23,722 nucleotides of DNA from Xenorhabdus eapokensis (GTDB taxonomy: Bacteria; Pseudomonadota; Gammaproteobacteria; Enterobacterales; Enterobacteriaceae): the NCBI RefSeq assembly GCF_001908105.1, contig NZ_MKGQ01000041.1, forward strand, positions 1-23,722. The letters are read 5' to 3'. Shown piece by piece: positions 6,009-18,000 of this stretch. Each line of letters opens with the position of its first letter. The stretch's first letter is position 1. The position numbers were made by a program, and so were the translations under genes. The notes under the pieces are model-generated. The model ran no database searches, was not told the origin of the DNA, and saw only the letters and a list, made by a program, of their open reading frames with translations.

Positions 6009-9000
6009 CTGGCCCAGACATTGGAGCAACATCAGGCTGTAGTGATACCGCCGAATACCATTACCCCAGCAACTACTGCGCTGACACCGGCAATGTTGCC
6101 GCTGATTGATTTGTCCCAGTCTGAGATTGACCATATTGTTGAACAGGTGCCGGATGGGATCGCTAATGTTCAGGATATCTATGCCCTGTCGCCGTTGCAG
6201 GACGGCATCTTGTTCCATCATCTGCTGGCGAAGGAGGGTGATCCCTATCTGCTGGCCTATCCGATGATTTTTGCTGATCGGACGCTACTGGATCGTTATC
6301 TGGCGGCAGTACAAAAGGTGGTTGATCGCCATGATATCCTGCGAACTGCCTTTATCTGGCAAGGATTATCTGCACCGGTGCAGGTGGTCTGGCGTCAAGC
6401 GCCTTTATCGGTGACTGAATTGACACTGGATCCCGCTGACGGGTCAGTGGGGGAGCAACTGGCTCACCGTTTTGACCCACGTCAGTATCGTTTTGATCTG
6501 AGCCAAGCCCCTTTGTTGCGTTTTGTAGTAGCACGAGAAACCGATGGCCGCTGGCATGTGCTGCAATTGCAGCATCACCTAATTGGCGACCATACGACAA
6601 TGGAAGTGATGCATCGCGAAGTGCAGATTTGTCTTGCCGGACAGGATGACAACTTGCCGATACCGGTGCCTTTCCGCAATCTGGTGGCGCAGGCTCGGTT
6701 GAATATCAATCAGGCAGCGCATACCCGCTTCTTTACCGACATGCTGGCTGACGTGGATGAGCCGACACTGCCGTTTGGCTTAACCGAAGTGCATCGTGAT
6801 GGTTCTCAGGTCACACAGTCGCACCGGATGTTATCGCCGGAGTTAAACAACCGCCTTCGTCAGCAGGCAAAACGTCTGGGCGTCAGTGTGGCAACCTTAT
6901 GTCATCTGGCCTGGGCGCAGGTGGTATCTCGAACCAGCGGACAGAATAAAGTCGTGTTTGGCACGGTACTGTTCGGGCGTATGGCGGCGGGAGAAGGGGC
7001 TGACAGCGGTATGGGGTTGTTTATCAATACCTTGCCGCTGCGATTGGATATAGATGATACACCGGTACACGACAGTGTACGGTTGGCACAGTCCCGGCTG
7101 GCCGGATTACTGGATTATGAACACGCTTCACTGGCGCTGGCTCAACGTTGCAGTGGGGTAGCGGGTGGCACGCCCTTATTTAGTGCTCTGTTGAACTACC
7201 GACATAATGAGCAGCCGCTGATCCCACATGAGGCTATACCGGGTATCGAATTCCTGGGTGAACAGGAGCGAACCAACTATCCGTTTGTGCTGTCGGTAGA
7301 GGACGGGGGTTCTACTCTGGGGCTGACGGCGCAGGTAGTACAGCCGTTTGAGTCGGATCGGATATGTGGTTATATGCAACAAGCGTTGGCAAGTCTGGCA
7401 GACGTACTGGAGCGGGCACCGGAAACACCGGTACGGGCACTGAACATTTTGCCCGAAACGGAACGTACCTTATTGCTGGAAACCTGGAACGCAACTGAAA
7501 CACCGTATCCTGAGCAGTTATGCATTCATCAGTTGATTGAACAGCAGGTAGAGAACACGCCTGACGCCACAGCGTTAGTGTATGAAGGAAAAATTCTTAG
7601 CTATGCCAAATTGAATGCTGATGCTAATCGGCTGGCTCATCAACTGATTGCATTGGGAATCGAACCGGATCAGCGGGTAGCGATTTGCATGGCAAGCACC
7701 TCGGCGCGGGTGGTGGGGTTGTTGGCGGTGCTGAAAGCCGGTGGTGCCTATGTGGCGCTGGATCCCGCTTATCCGGGGGAACGTCTGGCGCATATCCTGA
7801 ATGACGCTGCGCCTTCAATAATATTGGCTGATGAGACCGGACGGATGGCGTTGGGCGAGGAGGCGCTTGTCGGGCTGACTTTGGTTGATCCGAACACTCT
7901 GATTGATCCGAATACCTTACCTGATCAAATGGATAGCAACCCACAGGTAGCGGCGCTGACTTCCCGTCATCTGGCTTATGTGATTTACACCTCCGGTTCT
8001 ACCGGCGTACCCAAAGGGGTGATGGTTGAACATCGTGGGTTGGTCAATCTTATTCGGGATAAGATTGTCCAGTTTGGTATTCATTCCGGTAATCGGGTGT
8101 TGCAATTCGCTTCATTTGGTTTCGATGCCAGTGTCTGGGAAACCATGATGGCGCTGACCGCCGGTGCCAGTTTGGCTATTCCGGCCGATACGGTTCGTCA
8201 GGATCCGTACCGCCTCTGGCATTATCTGGAAGAGCAAGCGGTGACGCACGCGTGTTTAACTCCGGCTCTGCTACGGGATGGGGCTGATTTACCGACGCTG
8301 ACGATAAAACCGACCGTGATACTGGGCGGTGAAGCGCCCAGCCCAGCGCTACTCCAGACATTAAACCGTCAGGCCACGCTGTTCAATGCCTATGGCCCGA
8401 CAGAAATTACCGTGTGTGCCACCCACTGGCGTTGTCCGTTAAACTATACCGAGGCATTGGCACCTATTGGGCGTCCGACGGCGAATACCCGAATTTATTT
8501 GCTGGATGACTGTGGTCAACCCGTGCCATTGGGAGCCGTGGGGGAGCTGTATATTGGGGGTGTCGGTGTAGCACGTGGCTATCTTAATCTCCCTGACCTG
8601 ACTGACGAACGTTTTCTGGCTGACCCGTTTAGTGATGCAATTGATGCGAGAATGTATCGCACTGGGGATTTGGCTCGTTATTTGCCGGATGGCAATCTGG
8701 TGTTTGTTGGCCGTAATGACCAGCAGGTGAAAATCCGTGGGTTTCGGATCGAACCGGCTGAAATCGAAGCGCGGTTGACAGAATATCCTGCGGTACGCGA
8801 AGCGTGGGTGCTGGCGCTGGGGGATGGGCAGGACAAGCGTTTGATCGCCTACATCGTGGCGGAAGAAGACAAAGAAAATAAAGAAAACAACGAATTGGCT
8901 GCCCGTTTGCGTGAGCATCTGAGCGCTATTTTGCCTGATTATATGGTGCCGGCGGCTTTTGTGCGTCTGGATGCCTTCCCGCTGACGCCAAACGGTAAAC

Positions 9001-12000
9001 TGGATCGTCGGGCGTTGCCGGCGCCTGATCAACATGCTTTTGCCCGTCAGATTTACGCAGCACCACAAGGGGAGATAGAAATAGCATTGGCGGCTGTCTG
9101 GCGTGAATTATTAGGCATTGAGCAGATCAGCCGGTATGACAATTTCTTTGCGTTGGGCGGTCATTCACTGTTAGCGGTACGGGTCATGAATCGTATCGCT
9201 GCTTTCGGTGTTGAACTGCCGCTGGTTGCCTTATTTACATCACCGTCCCTCGCGGCCTTTGCGGAGAGGATCAGCGCTCAACGTAATGAGGGAAGGAGTA
9301 GGTTGTCTGAGATTATTCCCGTACCTCGTGATGGTGCATTACCGCTGTCATTCGCTCAACAGCGTTTGTGGTTTCTGGCGCAGTTTGATGGCGTCAGTGA
9401 CACCTATCATATTCCGCTGGTACTGCATTTGCGGGGTCAGCTTAATATTACCGCCTGGCAGCAGGCGCTGAATCGTCTGTTTGCCCGTCACGAAGCGTTG
9501 CGTTCAGTCTTTATCATGGCTGACGGTCAGCCTCAGGTTGAGCTGCTGCCGGCGGGATCGGGTCTACCGGTGAAACAATACGATCTGCGTAACGTGCCTG
9601 ACGTCGATGAGCAACTTAAACTTCTGTGCGCACAGGAAGCAGAAACGCCGTTTGATCTTGCCCGTGATCCCTTAATCCGTTGCGCACTAATACAACGGGC
9701 TGATGAAGATTACGTCTTCTTGCTGACTCAGCATCACATTGTGTCTGATGGCTGGTCTTTGGGGATATTGAAATCAGAACTGAGCGCCCTTTATTCGGCT
9801 TGCTTGCATGAACAGCCTGATCCATTGCCCTCGTTGCTTATTCAATATCCTGATTATGCCGCTTGGCAGCGTAAGGTATTTTCTGTTGAAGGATTGCAGG
9901 CGCAAAGTGATTACTGGCGTCGTACACTGGCCGATGCCCCGATATTGCTGGAATTGCCGACAGATCGTCCCCGTCCATCCCGACAATCATTTACCGGCGG
10001 CCGGATACCTGTGCAGATTGATGCCACGTTGGTACAGGCTCTGAAACAGTTAGGACAACAACACGGCACCACATTATTTATGACATTGCTGACTGCCTGG
10101 GCGGCACTATTGTCGCGGCTGTCCGGACAGGATGATCTGGTGATCGGGATACCCAGCGCCAACCGCAACCGGCGGGAGATCGAGCCGCTGATCGGATTCT
10201 TTGTCAATACTCTGGCATTGCGCATTGATTTGTCCGCTACACCGGATATGGTCACATTACTCCGGCGTGTACGGCAGACGATACTGGAAGCGCAAGAGCA
10301 TCAGGATCTGCCTTTCGAACAGGTGGTTGAGATCGTACAACCGCCCCGCAGACCAGAACATACCCCGTTATTTCAGGTGATGTTTGCCTGGCAGGAGAGT
10401 GACACAGAAGAGTGGCAACTACCGGAATTAGCGGTGACACCCGTCGTACAGGGATACGATATCGCTAAATTCGATCTGCAACTGGAATTGACGGAGAAGG
10501 CGGGTGAGGTTGTTGGGGAACTGAATTATTCTTCTGCCCTGTTCGATCCTGAAACGATTGAAAGACAGGTCGGCTATTTGCAAGCCCTATTGCGGGCGAT
10601 GGTGAACCATCCTCAACAATCAGTCACGACCGTGGATATTTTGCCATCCACTGAGCGGACATTATTGCTGGAAACCTGGAATGCAGCCGTAGCATCGTAT
10701 CCTGAACAGTTGTGTGTTCATCAATTGATTGAACAACAGGTAGAAAGAACCCCGCACGCCATCGCGGTAACGTATGAAAACCAGACGCTTAACTATGCTG
10801 AATTAAATGCCCGCGCCAACCGATTAGCGCATCAACTGATGGCATTAGGGGTAGTACCCGACCAACCGGTCGCCATTTGTGTGGCACGATCACCGGAGAG
10901 AATAGTGGGATTGCTGGCGGTGTTGAAAGCGGGCGGGGCTTATGTGCCATTGGATCCGGCTTATCCGGGTGAACGTCTGGTTTATTTTCTTACTGATGCT
11001 GCGCCCACTATTTTGCTGGCGGATCATATTGGACGGGCAGCATTGGGTGAAGAAGCACTGAAGATGCTCACTGTACTCGATCCAAATGCCCTGCCAGATC
11101 AGCCGGACAGTAACCCACAGGTTCCTGAACTCACCTCACGGCATCTGGCGTATGTGATCTACACTTCCGGATCTACCGGCAGACCGAAAGGGGTGATGAT
11201 TGAACATCAGAGTGTGGTTAACCTGACGCTGGAACAAATTGCTCAGTTTGATGTTGGTGTCACCAGCCGGATGTTGCAGTTTGCTTCATTTGGCTTCGAT
11301 GCCAGCGTCTGGGAAATCATGATGGCGTTGAGCAGTGGGGCTATGCTGGTTATTCCACCTGAAACAATCCGGCAAGATCTGCACCGTCTCTGGCATTTTT
11401 TGGAAGAACAGGGAATAACACTCGCCTGCATGACACCAGCCATGTTCCACGATGGCACCGGTTTGCCGGAAATAGCCATAAAACCCACATTAATGTTTGC
11501 AGGAGAAACACCGGCTACCGCCTTGTTTCAAACATTGTGCGGCAGGGCGGATTTGATCAATGCTTATGGCCCGACGGAAATCACCGTTTGTGCCACCACC
11601 TGGAACTGCCCGTCAGACTATACGGGGGGAGCCATTCCTATTGGTAGACCGACAGTTAACAAACGTCTCTATCTGTTGGACAAACACGGTCAACCGGTGC
11701 CGCTGGGCGCAGTCGGTGAGTTATATATTGGCGGAGTGGGGGTAGCCCGTGGCTATCTCAATCACCCTGAGCTTACTGCCGAACGATTCCTGACGGATCC
11801 GTTTAGTGATGACACGGATGCCCGAATGTATCGCACTGGGGATTTAGTCCGTTACCTGCCGGATGGCAATTTGGTGTTTGCCGGTCGTAATGACCAGCAG
11901 GTTAAAATCCGTGGTTTCCGTATTGAGCCGGGGGAAATCGAGGCGCACTTGACCGAACATCCATTGGTGAGTGAAGCGTTGGTACTGGCGTTGGGTGACG

Positions 12001-15000
12001 GTCAGGATAAGCGTTTGATCGCCTACGTCGTGGCGGAAGAAGACCACGGATTAGCTGCCCGTTTGCGTGAACATCTGAGTACTATTTTACCTGACTATAT
12101 GATACCGGCGGCTTTTGTGTGTATGGATACTTTTCCGTTGACGCCGAACGGAAAATTGGATCGCCAAGCGTTACCCGCACCTGATCAACATGCTTTTGCC
12201 CGTCAGGTTTATGAAGCGCCGCAAGGGGAAATTGAGCACGCGCTCGCCACTATCTGGAGTGAATTGCTGGAGGTTGAGCAGATTAGCCGGCACGACAGTT
12301 TCTTTGCGCTGGGGGGGCACTCACTGCTTGCTGTACGGATGATTGAACGTCTGCGCCGTATGGGGCTGGGCGTATCGATTCAAACGCTCTTCGAGCATCC
12401 GACACTCAGTGTTTTGGCTCAGTCTCTGGATCAACATTGTGAAATCAGGATACCTGACAACGGCATTACGCCGGATATGATGACGCTGACGCCAGATATG
12501 TTGCCGTTAATTGATCTGACTCAGCCGGAGATTGACCGCATAGTTGAACAAGTTCCAGGCGGAATTGCCAACATTCAGGATATCTACGCCCTGTCACCGC
12601 TACAGGATGGCATTTTATTCCACCATTTGCTGGCAAACGAAGGCGATCCCTATCTTCTGATAACCCAACAGGCTTTTGCGGATCGGTCTTTGCTGGATCG
12701 TTATCTGGCTGCGGTTCAACAGGTGGTTAACCGCCATGATATCCTGCGTACCGCTTTCATCTGGGAGGGATTATCAGTTCCGGCTCAGGTGGTTTGTCGT
12801 CAAGTTCTCTTATCGATCACAGAATTGACACTCAATCCGGCTGACGGATCGATCAGTGACCAACTGACCCAACGCTGTGATCCGCGCCAGCATCGTATTG
12901 ACCTGAGTCAGGCGCCGTTGTTGCGTTTTGTTATTGCTCAGGATACTGATGGCCGCTGGCTCCTGCTGCAACTGTTACATCACCTGATTGGTGACCATAC
13001 CACGCTGGAAGTGATGAACAATGAAGTGCGGGCGTATCTTACCGGACGAGGAGACAGCTTGCCGATACCGGTGCCTTTCCGTCATCTGGTGGCACAGGCT
13101 CGGTTGGGCACCGGCCAGCCAGAGCATACCCGTTTCTTTACCGATATGCTGGCGGCGGTGGATGAGCCAACGCTACCGTTCGGATTGACGGAAGTTCACC
13201 ATGACGGCTCGCAAGTGGCGGAATCACACAGAATGCTGCCGCCTGCACTGAATAGCCGTCTGCGTAATCAGGCACGGCGTTTAGGTGTCAGTGTAGCGGC
13301 GCTGTGTCATTTGGCCTGGGCGCAGGTGTTGTCGCGTACCAGTGGTCAGAAACACGTGGTGTTTGGCACGGTGCTGTTCGGGCGTATGCAGGCTGGCGAA
13401 GGTGCTGACAATGGCATGGGGCTGTTTATTAATACCCTGCCGTTACGGTTGGATATGGATGAAACGCCGGTGCAGGAGAGTGTACAGGCCGCCCATAGCC
13501 GACTGGCAGGATTATTAGCGCATGAACATGCATCACTGGCACTGGCGCAACGTTGCAGCGGGGTAGCCAGTGGGACACCGTTGTTTAATGCGCTGCTGAA
13601 TTACCGACATAATACCCAGCCGGCCACAGCAGATGAAATCATCGGCGGAATTGAATTCCTGGGGGCACAGGAACGAACCAACTACCCGTTTGTGTTGTCG
13701 GTAGAGGATGGAGGTTCCGATTTGGGGTTGACTGCTCAGGTAGTCCAACCCTTTGATCCAGAGAGGGTATGCGGTTATATGCAGCAGGCTCTGGAGAGCC
13801 TGACAGAGGCGCTTGAACAGGCGCCGAAAATGCCAGTACAGAGGTTGGAAATCCTGCCAGAAACTGAGCGCACATTGTTGCTGAAAACCTGGAATGCGAC
13901 TGAAACAGCGTATCCTGACCAACTGTGCATTCATCAACTGTTTGAACAACAGGTGAAGAATGCCCCGGACGCCACAGCGTTGGTCTACGAAAACCAATCC
14001 CTTAGCTATGCAGAATTGAATGTCCGTGCTAACCGGCTGGCGCATCAGCTTATCGCGCTGGGTGTCGTGCCGGATCAACGGGTGGCGATTTGCATGGCAA
14101 GTTCACCGGCACGGATAGTGGGGCTGTTGGCAATATTGAAAGCAGGGGGGGCTTACGTGCCGCTAGATCCCGCTTATCCGGGTGAGCGTTTGCACCATAT
14201 TTTGACCGATGCTGCACCGGCTATTTTATTGGCAGATAATAGCGGACGCTCAGTATTAAATGAGCAAATACTTTCGCAGCAAATTGTTCTTGATCCGAAT
14301 TCATTGCCTGATCAGCCGGAAACCGATCAACCAGATAATAACCCACAGGTCGCTGCATTGACCTCTCATCATCTGGCTTATGTGATTTACACCTCTGGCT
14401 CGACGGGTACACCGAAAGGGGTGATGGTTGAACATTGCGGACTGGTGAACCTTATTCAGGATAAAATCAGCCAGTTCACCATTCATCCCCATAACCGGAT
14501 GTTGCAATTCGCTTCATTTGGTTTCGATGCCAGTGTCTGGGAAATTATGATGACATTAGGCAGTGGCGCCAGTCTGGCTATTCCTGACGATGCGGTTCGT
14601 CAGGATCCGCGCCGTCTGTGGCAGTATCTGGAAGAGCAATCGGTAACGCATGCTTGTCTGACACCTGCCCTGTTGCGGGATGGGGCTGATTTACCGGCGA
14701 TGACCATCAAGCCAACACTAATACTGGGCGGTGAGGCTCCCAGTGTGGCCTTGCTTCAGGCACTGAGTGGCAGGGCAACGGTATTCAATGCCTATGGCCC
14801 GACAGAAATTACCGTTTGTGCCACCGCTTGGCGTTGTCCATCAAACTATCAGGGGGGATTCATTCCGATTGGACGCCCGACGGCCAACACCTGTGTTTAT
14901 TTGCTGGATGCCCTCAGTCAGCCGGTGCCCTTGGGAGCAGTAGGTGAGCTGTATATTGGTGGTGCCGGTGTTGCACGTGGCTATCTCAATCGTCCTGAAC

Positions 15001-18000
15001 TGACCAGTGAACGTTTCCTTGCTGATCCGTTTAGTGGCGCAGCCAATGCACGGATGTATCGCACCGGAGATTTGGTTCGCTACTTGCCGGATGGCAATCT
15101 GGTATTTGTTGGCCGTAACGATCAGCAGATTAAAATCCGTGGTTTCCGAATTGAACCAGGGGAAATTGAAGTTCGGCTGACAGAACATTCTGCGGTACGT
15201 GAAGCACAAGTATTGGCACTGGGTGATGGGCAGGAGAAACGTCTGGTTGCCTATGTAGTGGTAGAAACGGCAGAAGCAGATGATGGATTGGTTAATCGTC
15301 TGCGTGAACATCTGAGCACATCATTGCCTGACTACATGATACCGGCGGCCTTTGTACGTCTGGATGCATTCCCGCTGACACCTAACGGCAAACTGGATCG
15401 TCGGGCGCTACCGATGCCAGAGGAAGAAGCCTTTGCCCGCCAGATTTACGCGGCGCCACAAGGGGAAGCGGAAACCGCCCTCGCCGCGATTTGGCATGAC
15501 TTACTGGGCATTGAGCAGATCAGCCGACATGACAGTTTCTTTGCATTGGGTGGTCATTCATTGCTCGCGGTGCGTATGGTCGAACGTTTGCGTAATCTGG
15601 GTTTTACACTGGCAGTACGTGACCTGTTCCAATCCCCTGTATTGTCTGAACTTGCTCAAACCTTGAAACTGAATCAGGGCGAACGTGTGCCTGCCAACGT
15701 CATTACGCCAGCAACGACGAAGCTGACACCGGAAATGTTACCGTTGATTGATCTTACTCAGCCTGAGATTGATCACATCATCGAACAGATATCGGGCGGG
15801 ATTACCAATATTCAGGATATCTATGCGTTGTCGCCGTTACAGGACGGTATATTGTTCCACCATCTATTAGCAAACGAAGGTGACCCGTATTTGCTGGCGG
15901 GTCAGATGGCTTTTGCCGATCGGTCTTTGCTGGATCGTTATCTGGCTGCGGTGCAACAGGTCATTGACCGCCATGACATCCTGCGTACTGCTTTTATTTG
16001 GGAAGGATTATCGGTTCCTGCTCAGGTGGTGTGCCGTCAAGTGCGATTATCGGTGACTGAATTGACACTGGATCCCGCCGATGGGTCAGTCAGCGACCAA
16101 TTAGCTCAACATTTCGATCCGCGCCGGTATCGTATTGATTTGGGACAGGCGCCGTTGCTGCGTTTTGTCGTGGCACCGGAGAGCGATGGCCGCTGGATTG
16201 TACTGCAACTGATGCATCATCTGATTGGTGACCATACCGCGTTGGATGTGATGAGCGACGAAGTTCAGGCCTATCTTGATGGACAGGAAAACGATTTACC
16301 TGCGCCGGCACCTTTCCGCAATCTGGTGGCACAGGCGCGGCTGGGGGTAAGTCAGGAGCAGCATATTCGCTTCTTTACCGACATGTTGGCTGAGGTGGAT
16401 GAGCCTACGTTGCCGTTCGGATTGACAGAGGTTCATCGTGATGGCTCACAAGTTACAGAATCGCACCGGATGTTGACCGCAGAGCTGAACGAACGTTTAC
16501 GCAGCCAGGCTCGGCATCTGGGTGTTAGCCTGGCTGCCTTGTGTCATCTGGCCTGGGCGCAAGTGTTGTCGCGTACCAGCGGACAGGAACAAGTGGTATT
16601 CGGCACCGTATTGTTCGGGCGTATGGCCGCCGGTGAAGGTGCAGACAATGGCATGGGATTGTTTATTAATACCTTGCCGATACGGCTGGATATGGATAAT
16701 ACGCCGGTACGGGACAGCGTACAGGTGACACATCGCTGGCTGGCGGGATTATTGACACATGAACATGCGTCACTGGCGCTGGCTCAACGTTGCAGTGGCG
16801 TACAAGGTGGAACCCCATTGTTCAGTACCTTGCTGAACTATCGGCACAACGCATTGCCAACGGCTTCGAATGAAATCATGGACGGTGTTGAATTCCTTGG
16901 TGCACAGGAGCGAACCAACTATCCGTTTACGCTGTCAGTGGAAGATTTTGGTGAAGCGTTGGGTTTAACTGCGCAAATTGTCCAGCCATTTGATCCGGAG
17001 CGGGTCTGTGGTTATATGCAACAGGCGCTGGAAAGTTTGGTGGAGGCACTTGAACAAGCGCCAGAAACGCCGGTGCAGATGCTGGAAATCCTGCCTGAGA
17101 CAGAAAAAAATTTATTACTGAAAACCTGGAACGCAACTGAAACAGCGTATCCCGACCAACTGTGCATTCATCAACTGTTCGAACAACAAGTGGAGAAAAA
17201 CCCTGATGCTACGGCGTTGATCTATGAAGAGCAAATTTTCAGTTATGCGGAGCTGAACGGTTATGCTAACCGGCTGGCTCACCAATTAATCGAACTGGGT
17301 GTGCAGCCTGATCAACGGGTGGCGATTTGTGCGAAACGTTCACCAGCAAGGATAGCGGGGCTATTGGCCGTGCTGAAAGCGGGTGGCGCTTACGTACCAT
17401 TGGATCCCGCCTATCCGGCTGATCGTCTGGCGTATATGCTGGATGATGCCGCTCCGTGGGTAGTACTGGCGGATAATACCGGACTTACTGCATTGGGTGA
17501 AAAAGCACTGGCGAAATTCACTGTACTTGACCCGAATACTCCGCCTGACCAGCCGGACAGTAATCCGCAGGTTCCTGCGTTAACTTCACGGCATCTGGCC
17601 TATGTGATTTATACTTCTGGTTCGACCGGTATGCCGAAAGGGGTGATGGTTGAACACCGTGGGTTGATCAACCTTATCCAGGATAAAATCAGCCAGTTTG
17701 ACATTCATCCCCATAGCCGGATGTTGCAATTCGCCTCATTTGGTTTCGATGCCAGTACCTGGGAAATCATGATGGCACTGTGTGGTGGTGCTACCCTGGA
17801 TATTCCTGTCGACACGGTTCGTCAGGATCCGCGCCGCCTGTGGCATTATCTGGAAGAACAGGCGGTGACTCATGCCTGCCTGACACCGGCTCTGTTGAGG
17901 GATGGGGCGGATTTACCGGAGATAAACATAAAACCAACACTGATACTGGGTGGAGAAGCGCCCAGTGCGGCGCTGCTCCAGGCACTGCGTGGCCGGTTCA

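Noticed and set aside
8439..9068. 209-codon minus-strand frame inside the synthetase gene
   Set aside because: It lies wholly antisense to the module 2 A-T coding region, and shorter versions recur at equivalent places in modules 3 to 5, so it is a codon-bias shadow of the repeated domain.
13533..14078. 181-codon minus-strand frame opposite the module 4/5 region
   Set aside because: It is a shadow frame with no ribosome-binding site and no family resemblance; similar antisense frames occur at equivalent positions of the other C/E-A junctions.
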